A program made the position numbers and the translations under genes. Shown piece after piece: positions 41,890-50,108 of a DNA stretch of 64,000 nucleotides. The stretch is from CAXTKD01 sp964244885. GTDB taxonomy: Bacteria; Pseudomonadota; Alphaproteobacteria; Sphingomonadales; Sphingomonadaceae. The stretch spans positions 57,951 to 121,950 of the forward strand of contig CAXTKD010000010.1 of the NCBI GenBank assembly GCA_964244885.1, read 5' to 3'. Numbering within the stretch: position 1 is the stretch's first letter; the number at the start of each line of letters is the position of its first letter. The notes under the pieces are model-generated. The model had not been told where the DNA came from, searched no databases, and saw only the letters and a program-made list of their open reading frames with translations.

Positions 41890-43467
41890 ATGGGCAATGT
41901 GGCAGGCATTCCCGTCTGGCGGGAAATGGGCGCGGCGCCGGCTCCCGTCGGCGCTTCCGAGCGTGCGGCCGTGGTGATCGTCGGGGCGGGGCCGGTCGGC
42001 CTAGCGATGGCGCTCGACCTCGGCCGGCGAGGGCATCGGGTCACGCTGCTCGCGATGCTCGATTTCATCGCGGCGGGGTCGAAGGCGATCTGCTTCGCCA
42101 AGCGCTCGCTCGACATCTTCGATCGCCTCGGCGTCGGCGACACGATGGTCGACAAGGGCGTCGTCTGGAACGTCGGCAAGGTGTTCTGGGGCGATCGCGA
42201 GGAGCCGGTGCTCGAGTTCGACGTGCTGCCGGTGAAGGACCAGAAGCGTCCCGGCTTCATCAATATCCAGCAATATCATGTCGAGGAGCGGCTGGCCGAG
42301 GCGATCGGTCGGCTGCCGAACGTCGATCTGCGGTGGGGCCACCGCCTGACCGGGCTAGAGGCCGTCGAGGACGGCGCGACGCTGTCGGTGGAAACCGCCG
42401 GGGGGAGCTACGCCATCCATGCCGACTGGGTGGTGGCGTGCGATGGCAGCCGCTCGCCGACGCGCGAGCTGCTCGGCCTCGATTTCGACGGCCGGGTGTT
42501 CGAGGACAATTTCCTGATCGCCGATATCCGCATCAAGGGCGAACGCCCCGCTGAGCGGTGGTTCTGGTTCGATCCGCCGTTCTTCGCGGGCCAGTCGGCG
42601 CTGGTCCACAAGCAGCCCGACGACGTCTGGCGGCTCGACTTCCAGCTTGGCTGGGACGTCGATCGCGCCGCCGCGATCCTGCCCGAGAACGTCGAGCCGC
42701 TGGTGCGCGGCCTGCTTGGGCCGGATGTGGCGTTCGAGCAGGAGTGGTACAGCGTCTACACCTTCCAGTGCCGCCGCATGGAGCGGTTCGTTCACGACCG
42801 CGTGATCTTCGCCGGCGACAGCGCGCACCTGGTGTCGCCGTTCGGCGCGCGCGGCTGCAACGGCGGGCTGGCCGATGTCGACAACCTCGGCTGGAAGCTC
42901 GACCTCATCCTGCGCGGCGAGGCGGGGCCTGGATTGCTCGACAGCTACGATGCCGAGGCGCGGGTCATCGCCGACGAGAACATCCGCGCGTCGAGCCGGT
43001 CGACCGATTTCATGACGCCCAAATCGACCGTGAGCCGCATCTTCCGCAATGCGGTGCTGGAGCTGGCGGCGGAGCTGCCGTTCGCCGCGCCGTTCGTGAA
43101 TTCGGGCCGACTCTCGACCGCCATCGCGCTGGCCGGAAGCGCGCTCAACACGCCCGACCGAGACGATTGGCAGGGCGCCGGAATCGCGCCCGGTTCGCCG
43201 GCGCTCGACGCCCCCATCGGTGACGGATGGCTGCTCGACCGGCTCGGCGACGGTTTCGTGCTGCTGGCCGACGGCTGGATCGGCGGCGCTCTCGAAGGCG
43301 TGGAGGTGATCGACGCTGCCGGCGTCGGCGGGCCGCTCTCCGCCCGCTACGCGCTGGCCCCCGGGCGGGCCTATCTCGTCCGCCCCGACCACTATATCTG
43401 CGCCCGGTGGTACGACACCGACCGCGACGTGGTCCTCGCCGCGCTCGCCCGGGCAAAGGGGAATTGA
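41890..43467 (+). CDS. FAD-dependent aromatic hydroxylase (MhpA/MhaA-like)
   Basis: 525 residues from the ATG at 41890, 5 bp after the MBL stop. PHBH-type flavoprotein monooxygenase: GAGPVG 32-37, CDGSRSPTR near 186-194 (DG motif), and FAGDSAHLVSPFGARGCNGG near 310-329 (GD motif), with a C-terminal thioredoxin-like part after 420. The acidic residue that usually ends the second strand and binds FAD ribose is replaced (VTLLAMLD). The paired DUF2783 gene fits a two-component 3-hydroxyphenylacetate 6-hydroxylase that yields homogentisate (inference). Other ring hydroxylations are possible. Confidence 0.86.
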   Translation: MGNVAGIPVWREMGAAPAPVGASERAAVVIVGAGPVGLAMALDLGRRGHRVTLLAMLDFIAAGSKAICFAKRSLDIFDRLGVGDTMVDKGVVWNVGKVFWGDREEPVLEFDVLPVKDQKRPGFINIQQYHVEERLAEAIGRLPNVDLRWGHRLTGLEAVEDGATLSVETAGGSYAIHADWVVACDGSRSPTRELLGLDFDGRVFEDNFLIADIRIKGERPAERWFWFDPPFFAGQSALVHKQPDDVWRLDFQLGWDVDRAAAILPENVEPLVRGLLGPDVAFEQEWYSVYTFQCRRMERFVHDRVIFAGDSAHLVSPFGARGCNGGLADVDNLGWKLDLILRGEAGPGLLDSYDAEARVIADENIRASSRSTDFMTPKSTVSRIFRNAVLELAAELPFAAPFVNSGRLSTAIALAGSALNTPDRDDWQGAGIAPGSPALDAPIGDGWLLDRLGDGFVLLADGWIGGALEGVEVIDAAGVGGPLSARYALAPGRAYLVRPDHYICARWYDTDRDVVLAALARAKGN

Positions 43468-43468
43468 C

Positions 43469-43669
43469 ATGGCGACCCTCAACATCGCGCCCAATATCGA
43501 TGGCGTCGATGACGTCTACGAGCGGCTGCTGGCGCTCCACGAGGGACACACGCTGGAGGACAGCTTCCGGATAGCGGCGCGGTTGAACCTGATCCTGCTC
43601 AACCATATCGGCGACCGTGCGGTGATCGACCAGGCGTTTGCCTTGGCAAAGAAGGAGCCGCCACGATGA
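43469..43669 (+). CDS. DUF2783 small protein, probable hydroxylase coupling partner
   Basis: 66 residues, about 7 kDa. The DUF2783 pattern is seen as DGVDDVYERLLALHEGHTLE near 11-30 and SFRIAARLNLILLNHIGD near 31-48. It starts 1 bp after the hydroxylase stop, and its own stop overlaps the fumarylacetoacetase ATG (ATGA). A flavoprotein plus a 7-kDa coupling protein is the known make-up of 3-hydroxyphenylacetate 6-hydroxylase (MhaAB), which this pair resembles in size and order. Confidence 0.82.
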   Translation: MATLNIAPNIDGVDDVYERLLALHEGHTLEDSFRIAARLNLILLNHIGDRAVIDQAFALAKKEPPR

Positions 43670-44985
43670 GCGACGCGATCGACGAGACCCACGATCCGAA
43701 CCTGCGAAGCTGGGTCCCCGCCGCGGACGAGCATCCCGACTTTCCGATCCAGAACCTGCCGTTCGGCGTCTTCTCGCCGCCGGACGAGGGGCCTCGCGGC
43801 GGCGTCGCGATCGGCGACCGCATTCTCGACTTGGCGGCGCTCCGCGGCGTCGAATCCGCGGCGGAGGTCGCGGAGGCACTCGATGCGGCGGCCGGCGCGG
43901 AACTCAACCCGCTGCTCGCCCAGCCGCCCGCCGCCCGCCGCGCGCTGCGGCGAGTCCTGTCCAGGCTCCTGTCCGAGCCGGCGCACCGCGCGGCGATCGA
44001 GCCGCTGCTCCATGCCGCCGACGCCTGCCGCCTGCACCTGCCGGCGCTCATCGGCGACTACACCGACTTTTACGTCGGCATTCACCACGCGACCAACGTC
44101 GGCCGGCTGTTCCGGCCCGACACGCCGCTGCTGCCGAACTACAAGCATGTCCCGATCGGCTATCACGGGCGCAGCTCGTCGGTGCGCCCGTCGGGGACTC
44201 CGGTCCCGCGCCCGAACGGCCAGCGCAAGGCGGCGGATGCCGACGCGCCCGAATTCGGCCCGACGCGGCGGCTCGACATCGAACTGGAGCTCGGCATCTG
44301 GATCGGCGGCGACAACGCGCTTGGCGAGGCGGTCGCGATCGCCGACGCCGGCGAGCGCATCGCCGGGCTGTGCCTGCTGAACGACTGGTCGGCGCGCGAC
44401 ATCCAGGCGTGGGAATATCAGCCGCTCGGTCCCTTTCTGTCGAAGAACTTCCTGACGACGGTCTCGCCCTGGATCGTGACCGCCGAGGCGCTGGCGCCGT
44501 TCCGGACGGCGCAGTCGCCGCGCCCGGCCGGCGACCCCGCGCCCCTGCCCTATCTGTGGAGCGACGCCGACCAGGCGCGCGGCGCCTTCGCCATCGCGCT
44601 CGACGTCCATCTCGACACCGCACGGATGCGGGCGGACGGAGTCGCGCCGGTGCGGATCAGCCGCAGCGCCGCCCGCCACATGTACTGGACCGCCGCGCAG
44701 CTCGTCGCCCACCACGCATCGAACGGCTGCAATCTGGCGAGCGGCGACCTGCTCGGCAGCGGGACGATCTCGACGCCCGACGCATCCGGCCTCGGCAGCC
44801 TGCTGGAGCTTACGAGCGGCGGCGCGAACCCCATCGAATTGCCCGGCGGCGAGACGCGCACCTTCCTGGAGGACGGCGACCGGATCGCCTTGTCGGGCCG
44901 CGCCGAGGCGCCGGGATTTCGCTCCATCGGCTTCGGCAGCTGCGTCGGTGTCGTCACCGCTCGACCGCGGACGGTTGCCCCGTGA
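43666..44985 (+). CDS. fahA: fumarylacetoacetase
   Basis: Splits fumarylacetoacetate into fumarate and acetoacetate, the last step of homogentisate breakdown. 439 residues. Catalytic region DYTDFYVGIHHATNVG at 131-146 contains the metal-binding Asp134 and catalytic His141. The other metal ligands are in ELELGIW near 200-206 and LNDWSARDIQ near 232-241. A C-terminal GSGTIS and EDGD follow. No homogentisate dioxygenase or maleylacetoacetate isomerase is in the window, so those must lie elsewhere or the substrate is a relative. Overlaps both neighbours by 4 bp. Confidence 0.93.
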   Translation: MSDAIDETHDPNLRSWVPAADEHPDFPIQNLPFGVFSPPDEGPRGGVAIGDRILDLAALRGVESAAEVAEALDAAAGAELNPLLAQPPAARRALRRVLSRLLSEPAHRAAIEPLLHAADACRLHLPALIGDYTDFYVGIHHATNVGRLFRPDTPLLPNYKHVPIGYHGRSSSVRPSGTPVPRPNGQRKAADADAPEFGPTRRLDIELELGIWIGGDNALGEAVAIADAGERIAGLCLLNDWSARDIQAWEYQPLGPFLSKNFLTTVSPWIVTAEALAPFRTAQSPRPAGDPAPLPYLWSDADQARGAFAIALDVHLDTARMRADGVAPVRISRSAARHMYWTAAQLVAHHASNGCNLASGDLLGSGTISTPDASGLGSLLELTSGGANPIELPGGETRTFLEDGDRIALSGRAEAPGFRSIGFGSCVGVVTARPRTVAP

Positions 44986-45311
44986 GCGCGGGGACCGCCG
45001 GCGCGCTGGAGCGCTCGCAGCTTCGCCGGCTCCGCCTGGCCGCGCTCGCGGAAGCCACCACGCTGATCGTGCTCGTCGGAGTCGCCGTCCCGCTCAAGCA
45101 TCTCGCCGGGCAGCCGCTCGGCGTCCGGGTGATGGGGCCGGTCCACGGCCTGATGTTCCTCGTCTATCTCTGGACCGTGGTGCAGACCGTGTCCGGCGGC
45201 GGCTGGAGCGCTCGCGACATCGCGCGGCTGCTGATCGGCGCGTTGGTGCCGTTCGGCGGGTTCCTCAACATCTCGCTGCTCCGGCGCAAGGCGAGCGAGC
45301 TGGCCGCTTGA
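44982..45311 (+). CDS. DUF3817 small membrane protein
   Basis: 109 residues from a GTG at 44982 overlapping the previous stop (GTGA). Three hydrophobic helices (about 24-38, 52-68, 82-98) and the typical LAALAEATTLIVLVGVAVPLKH, GPVHGLMFLVYLW and GGFLNISLLRRK segments of DUF3817. Function unknown. As part of the coupled catabolic operon it may assist transport or anchoring (inference). Confidence 0.8.
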   Translation: MSAGTAGALERSQLRRLRLAALAEATTLIVLVGVAVPLKHLAGQPLGVRVMGPVHGLMFLVYLWTVVQTVSGGGWSARDIARLLIGALVPFGGFLNISLLRRKASELAA

Positions 45312-45724
45312 CCCTCGCCGAGGTCTATCCCTGGCTGAAGGCGCTGCACGTCGCCTCCGTGCTGGTCTTCACCGGCGGCCTCCTGTCGGTCTCGGTGTTC
45401 CTCGGCGGGGCCTCCGCCGACCCCGCCGCCAGCGCGCCGCTGGCGCGCGCCGTCCGCCGCTGGGACCAGGCGGTGACGACCCCCGCCATGCTGCTCGTCT
45501 GGGCGCTTGGGCTGACCCTGGCCTCGACCGGCGGGTGGCTCGCGAGCGGCTGGCTGCAGGCCAAGCTGGTTCTGGTCGTCGTGCTGTCGGCTATCCACGG
45601 CATACAATCGGGGCGGCTGCGCCGGCTCAGCGGGGGAGCGGCATCGCCGCCGCTCGTCCTGTCCCCGCTGATCCTCGGCTGCGTTGCCGGAGTCGCTGTT
45701 CTCGCGGTCGTAAAACCGTTCTGA
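45308..45724 (+). CDS. CopD-like / HemJ-like small membrane protein
   Basis: 138 residues from a TTG at 45308 overlapping the DUF3817 stop (TTGA). Four transmembrane helices. The YPWLKALHVASVLVFTGGLL start and WLQAKLVLVVVLSAIHG near 83-99 resemble CopD and HemJ families, where the first His is a haem or metal ligand. Redox or metal role unknown. It is the last gene of the operon, and its stop is 1 bp from the convergent DJ-1 stop. Confidence 0.78.
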   Translation: MTLAEVYPWLKALHVASVLVFTGGLLSVSVFLGGASADPAASAPLARAVRRWDQAVTTPAMLLVWALGLTLASTGGWLASGWLQAKLVLVVVLSAIHGIQSGRLRRLSGGAASPPLVLSPLILGCVAGVAVLAVVKPF

Positions 45725-45725
45725 A

Positions 45726-46436
45726 CTAGGCCGCGATCGTGCGCTCGCCGGTCAGGGCCCTGGCGATGCGAAGACCCCGTTCGGTCAGGTCTCCCATCAT
45801 CGCAGTGACGGCGCCGGTCAGTTCGGGGCCGGCGGCGGCGGGAGAACCGGAATCGAACGGTGGGGCGGGATCGTATTCCATGACGAGCTGGGTGGTGCGC
45901 GCGACCATCTCGCCGCGCAGCTCGGCCAGGATCGTCAGTCCGAAATCGAGACCGGCGGTCACGCCGCCGCCGGTGAAGCGATTGCGGTCCGCCACCACGC
46001 GGTCGGTCGACACTTCGATACCGAAGGCGCGCAGGATGTCGTAGCAGGCCCAGTGCGAGGTCGCCCGGTAGCCGTCGAGCAGGCCGGCGGCCGCGAGGAT
46101 CAGCGAGCCCGAGCAGACCGAGGTGATGTAGCGCGCCGTCTTGCCGCTCTCGCGGAAGAATTCCAGCGTCTCTTCGTCCTCCATCACGTCGTAGGTGCCG
46201 TAGCCGCCCGGCGCGAACAGCATGTCGAGATGGCCGGGGCAATCCGCGAAGGTGGTGGTGGGCGTGATGATGATGCCTGAATCGCTGACGATCGGGTCGA
46301 GCGTCTTGCCGAGGATGAAGGTCTCGCCATGGTGCGCCAGCGCGGTCTGCGGGCCGGAAAGGTCGAGCAGGGTGAGGCCGGGATAGACGAGCATGCCGAT
46401 CTTGAGCGGTGGGGCAGGGGCGGCGAATTCGGACAT
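45726..46436 (-). CDS. DJ-1/PfpI family protein, isonitrile hydratase-like (copy 2)
   Basis: 236 residues from the ATG at 46436 with AAGGAG upstream. Same layout as the copy at 39947-40654: Asp25 in LLDLSGP, APGGYG, nucleophile Cys108 in TSVCSGS, and the C-terminal VMEYDPAPPFDSGSP block. Here Ser follows the Cys where copy 1 and the studied enzyme have Thr. It is the last gene of the TonB receptor / NTF2-like / NTF2-like / DJ-1 operon. Confidence 0.84.
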   Translation of the reverse strand: MSEFAAPAPPLKIGMLVYPGLTLLDLSGPQTALAHHGETFILGKTLDPIVSDSGIIITPTTTFADCPGHLDMLFAPGGYGTYDVMEDEETLEFFRESGKTARYITSVCSGSLILAAAGLLDGYRATSHWACYDILRAFGIEVSTDRVVADRNRFTGGGVTAGLDFGLTILAELRGEMVARTTQLVMEYDPAPPFDSGSPAAAGPELTGAVTAMMGDLTERGLRIARALTGERTIAA

Positions 46437-46464
46437 GGTGGGACTCCTTCGGGGGCAGCGGCAA

Positions 46465-46884
46465 TCAATCGAGCGCGTCGAGCATCCGGTAGTCGAAGCA
46501 GCGCCAGGCGCCGTCCTCCTTGCGCCAGGCGGCAGAATCGAACAGCCGCTTGTTGTCGAAGCTCTTGTTGCGATCCGGATTCTCGCTCTCGTCCGCCTCG
46601 GCGATCTTCTGGTTGGCGCGGGTTTCGGTGTGCACCAGCATGATCGTGTCGAACTGGTGCAGGTGGCGCTCGACGACATGGGTGTCGCTCGCCTCGATGC
46701 TCGGCATGAAGGCGAGCAGTTCGGCCTTGCTCAGCTTCGCGTCGCCCCATTTGGGATGGCGCGAATAGACGAAGTCCTCGGTCAGCAGTTCCTCGACGCG
46801 GGCGACATTCTTGGCGGCGACGCATCGGATCCATTCGTCGGTCAGATCGGCGACGGTCTGGGCATCGGGATTGAGCTGGGTCAT
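46465..46884 (-). CDS. SnoaL/NTF2-like protein (1)
   Basis: 139 residues from the ATG at 46884, overlapping the stop of the next NTF2-like gene (ATGA). The fold is recognised by ADLTDEWIRCVAAKNVARVEELLTEDFVYSRHP near 13-45 and the C-terminal WRKEDGAWRCFDYRML. A His/Arg/Asp-rich pocket (YSRHPKWGD) suggests enzyme or binding function, with no assignable reaction. Forms a pair with the next gene, with 46-bp of space to the DJ-1 start. Confidence 0.8.
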   Translation of the reverse strand: MTQLNPDAQTVADLTDEWIRCVAAKNVARVEELLTEDFVYSRHPKWGDAKLSKAELLAFMPSIEASDTHVVERHLHQFDTIMLVHTETRANQKIAEADESENPDRNKSFDNKRLFDSAAWRKEDGAWRCFDYRMLDALD

Positions 46885-47345
46885 CGGATATCCCCTTGGC
46901 TGGGGGAGGCAGGCTTGACTGCGTCGACCAGGTGCAGGTCGAAGCACCGCCACGTCCCGGCGTCCCGGCGCCAGCCCGAGGCGTAGACGAGCAGGTTGCC
47001 CATCAGGCCGTTGTTCATCGCGTCGGCCGAGGCAACTCCGCCGAGGTCGCCGACCATCTGCTCGTTGGAGCGGGTCAGGGTGATCGACAGGATCGTGTCG
47101 CCGACCCGGTAGACCTTGTGATCGAGCTTATCCGATCCCGAATCGTCGAGCTGGGCGTTGAGCGCGACCATCGTGGCCTTGTCCATCTCCGCCACGCCCG
47201 CGCGCGGGTCGCTGGTGTAGCGGAAATCGTCCGCCAGGATGTCCTCGAGCCGCCCCGCGCTGCGGTCGACCGAGCAGCGCAGCCATCGGTCGGTCTGCGC
47301 GATCACGGCGGCGCCGTCTTCGGTGTCGGATACGTCAAGCAGCAT
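46881..47345 (-). CDS. SnoaL/NTF2-like protein (2)
   Basis: 154 residues from the ATG at 47345. Same fold as its downstream neighbour: VIAQTDRWLRCSVDRSAGRLEDILADDFRYTSDP near 15-49 and GTWRCFDLHLVDA near 132-144. The two proteins share layout and the C-terminal WRCFD segment, so they are probably paralogues that work as a heterodimer (inference). The start is 17 bp after the TonB receptor stop, so the genes are co-transcribed. Confidence 0.8.
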   Translation of the reverse strand: MLLDVSDTEDGAAVIAQTDRWLRCSVDRSAGRLEDILADDFRYTSDPRAGVAEMDKATMVALNAQLDDSGSDKLDHKVYRVGDTILSITLTRSNEQMVGDLGGVASADAMNNGLMGNLLVYASGWRRDAGTWRCFDLHLVDAVKPASPSQGDIR

Positions 47346-47361
47346 GTTGGCCTCGCACTGG

Positions 47362-49743
47362 TCAGAAGGTGAAGTCGGCGGCGACGCCGAAGACGCGGCG
47401 CGACGATTCGTAGGAAACCAGCTGGGCGGCCCAGAAGCCGGACGGCGGCACGCTGAGGCGCGCGCTGGCATAATCGCTCTTGGTCAGGTTGCGGGCATAG
47501 ACCCGCAGGTTGAGGTCGCCGCGGGCGGCCGGAATGACGGTCCCGATCGTCGCGTCGAGCCGACCGTAGGACGGCTGATAGGTGTCCGGGCCGCCGCCGG
47601 GCTGGAGGTTCGCGCCGCCCCGCCAGAAATAGGAGAGATCGACGTAGCCGTTGAGCGCGCTGGCCGGAACTGCCACCTCCTGCCGAAGACCGGCGGTGAA
47701 GGTCCAGCGCGGCGCGTCGGGAAGCCGCGTGCCGTCGAGGCTCTGGAAGCCGTCCGCCGCGCAGCCTTGCGCCGGGGTCTGCCCGAAATAGCATTGGTCG
47801 GTCGAGCCGCCGCGGAAGGTCGCGTCGGTGTAGGCGCCGTTGAGGCTGAGCGTCGTCGTGCGGGTCGGCCGCGCCGAGGCTTCGAGCTCGACGCCCTGGG
47901 TCCGCGCGTTCTGGTTGGCCAGGCGGAACGAGCCGAGGCTGGCGACATATTGCGTGGTCTGCAGCCCGTCGAAGCGGAAATTGAAATAGGTCAGGTTGAG
48001 CGTCAGGCGGCGGTCGAACAGGCGCGACCGCAGGCCGATCTCGAAGCCCTTGGGGATTTCGGGCCTGACGATCGCGTTGGCCGGATCGACGATCGCGGTG
48101 GGATCGGTGAGGAACCCGCCGCTCTTGAACCCGCGGCTGTAGGTGGCGAACGCATTGATGTCCGCCGCCAGATCATATTGCGCGCCGAGCTTGTACGACA
48201 GGCGGCTGTAGTGGAACCCCGTGTCGAGGTCGTTGGCCTGGAAAAGACGCGGGATGACGAACGGCGTCGCGAAGAACGGGATTCCCGCCGCGGCGAAGAA
48301 GCCGGCGCGCGGATTGGGGACGACCAGCGTCGGCGACAGCAGGTTGCGAAACTGAAGCCCCTGATCGTCGTAGGTATAGCGGCCCCCGACGATGAATCGG
48401 AAGCTCTCGGCGACGTTGATCGTCGCCTGGCCGAAGGCGGCGTAATTGTCGTCCTTGATCGTGCTGAAGGCGTGCAGGTTGTAGACCGGCGGCGCCGCGC
48501 CCAGCTGCAGCGTCTGCTCATATTGCAGGTTCGAGTGAAAATAGAACAGCCCGGCGGTGAAGGCGACCAGCCTGTCGGCGGGCGAGGTCAGCCTGAGCTC
48601 CTGGCTGAACTGGGTGAACCGGAAGTCGTTCTGGTTCTGCAGGAAGATCGCGAACGGCGTGAAATCGCCCGGGCCGTTGCCGTGCAGGATGGTGCGCCGC
48701 CAGCCGGTGACCGAGGACAGCGTGTAGTCGCCGACGTCGTAATCGACGAGCCCGGTCAGCCCGAAGCCCTTGATTCGCTCGTAGACGTTGGCGGCCTCCT
48801 CGCCATAGCCGGTGCGGCTGTCCTGCGGCAGCTCGGCGCCGCGGACGGGAAGCGGATAGCCGACGGGAAGGCCCAGGAAGCCGGCGGTCGCGGCGTCCGC
48901 CGGCACATCCGCCACGGTCTGGAAGGCGACGCAGCAGCGGCTGTCGCTGGCCGAATAATCGCCGAGCAGGCGGACGGTCAGGTCGGACCCCGGCTTGAAC
49001 TGCAATTGCCCGCGAACGCCCCACTCGTCGACATTGTCGACTTCGATCGCCTGGCCGTTAGGCAGGATGGTCTTGCCGAGGCCGTCGCGGGTGTTGCGGT
49101 AGCCGCTCAGCCGGGCGGAAAGCGTGTCGGACAGAGGGCCGCTGATCGTGCCGCGCAGCTTCACCTCGTTCAACGTGCCGTAGCTGGCGCCGAAGGTTCC
49201 GGTCAGCGTGTCGGTCGGCGCCGCCGAGACGATGTGGATGATCCCGTTCGACGCGCCCTTGCCGAACAGGTTGCCCTGCGGTCCGCGCAGAACCTCGACT
49301 CGCTCGATATCGTTGAAGTTGAACAGCGCGCCCGAAAAGGTGCCGATGCTCACGCCGTCCGCGACGACGGAAACGGTTTGCTCGACCGTCGGGACGGTCA
49401 GAGCCTGGGTGCCGACGCCGCGAATGTTGATCGAGCCCGACACGTTGCTGAAGAAGGAGCGGATCGACACGCCCGGCGTGATCGCCTGGATGTCGGTGAT
49501 CGAGGTGAGATTGCGCTCGGTCAGCTTCGCGCCGTCGAGCGCCAGCACCGACAGCGGCACCCGCTGCAGATTCTCGGATCGTTTCTGGGCGGTCACCACG
49601 ATTTCATCGCCTGGGTCGGCATCGGCCGCCGGCGTGGCGGCCGCAGTCGCTGCCGGCGCGTCTTGCGCGCCCGCCGGAGCCGACAACGCCGTCGCAAGCG
49701 CGAGCATCGATCCCCACAGCAATGGGCGTGGCGGCAGCTTCAT
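47362..49743 (-). CDS. TonB-dependent outer-membrane receptor
   Basis: 793 residues from the ATG at 49743, with GGAGGGGAGAA upstream. Further upstream in-frame ATGs lack a signal peptide and a ribosome-binding site. Signal peptide to about residue 26 (ALSAPAGAQ), TonB box GDEIVVTAQKRSENLQRVPL near 45-64, plug with NIRGVGTQ and VEVLRGPQGNLFGKGASNG near 150, barrel ending in Phe (ADFTF) for BAM insertion. The family imports organic substrates or siderophores. The operon with two NTF2-like and one DJ-1 protein favours an organic nutrient (inference). Confidence 0.92.
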   Translation of the reverse strand: MKLPPRPLLWGSMLALATALSAPAGAQDAPAATAAATPAADADPGDEIVVTAQKRSENLQRVPLSVLALDGAKLTERNLTSITDIQAITPGVSIRSFFSNVSGSINIRGVGTQALTVPTVEQTVSVVADGVSIGTFSGALFNFNDIERVEVLRGPQGNLFGKGASNGIIHIVSAAPTDTLTGTFGASYGTLNEVKLRGTISGPLSDTLSARLSGYRNTRDGLGKTILPNGQAIEVDNVDEWGVRGQLQFKPGSDLTVRLLGDYSASDSRCCVAFQTVADVPADAATAGFLGLPVGYPLPVRGAELPQDSRTGYGEEAANVYERIKGFGLTGLVDYDVGDYTLSSVTGWRRTILHGNGPGDFTPFAIFLQNQNDFRFTQFSQELRLTSPADRLVAFTAGLFYFHSNLQYEQTLQLGAAPPVYNLHAFSTIKDDNYAAFGQATINVAESFRFIVGGRYTYDDQGLQFRNLLSPTLVVPNPRAGFFAAAGIPFFATPFVIPRLFQANDLDTGFHYSRLSYKLGAQYDLAADINAFATYSRGFKSGGFLTDPTAIVDPANAIVRPEIPKGFEIGLRSRLFDRRLTLNLTYFNFRFDGLQTTQYVASLGSFRLANQNARTQGVELEASARPTRTTTLSLNGAYTDATFRGGSTDQCYFGQTPAQGCAADGFQSLDGTRLPDAPRWTFTAGLRQEVAVPASALNGYVDLSYFWRGGANLQPGGGPDTYQPSYGRLDATIGTVIPAARGDLNLRVYARNLTKSDYASARLSVPPSGFWAAQLVSYESSRRVFGVAADFTF

Positions 49744-50108
49744 GTCTTCTCCCCTCCGCACATCCCTCAATGTGCATCTCGACTCAAAGGCCGGTAACAC
49801 CATAATATGATTAAACATCACATATATGTAAATCTAAAATCGCATTAGCCAGTCTCCTCGCGCAAAAAATGAAGGAACCGTCACAAATAGCGACAGCTGT
49901 CGTCAGGATGGTGCGCGACGGATTGCCCGATTGGCCGTTGGCGGCGGTGGAGCATCGTCCCGCTCTCCAATCTAGCCAAACTCTGCGAAAAGCTGCTCCG
50001 AAATCAACAAGCTGCGGCGAACCGTTCATTTCGCGAGTCAGTCCGGTCTACGAAGCGGCTCCGCTATCGTGCTACCTTGTCGCCAGGCGAAGAACCGGGG
50101 GGTTCGCG
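49744..50108. other. 365-bp intergenic region between divergent receptor and carboxypeptidase genes
   Basis: It holds the receptor promoter area, an AT-rich stretch at about 49797-49850 with the palindrome ACATATATGT (49820-49829), then ordinary sequence up to the carboxypeptidase start. No ORF here has convincing coding character. In-frame codons upstream of 50109 exist, but the signal peptide begins at 50109. Confidence 0.6.
49820..49829. promoter_or_regulatory. palindrome ACATATATGT upstream of the TonB receptor
   Basis: A perfect 10-bp palindrome in the most AT-rich part of the window, 77 bp before the receptor start. It could be an operator or part of the promoter. The evidence is only its symmetry, composition and position. 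Confidence 0.35.
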
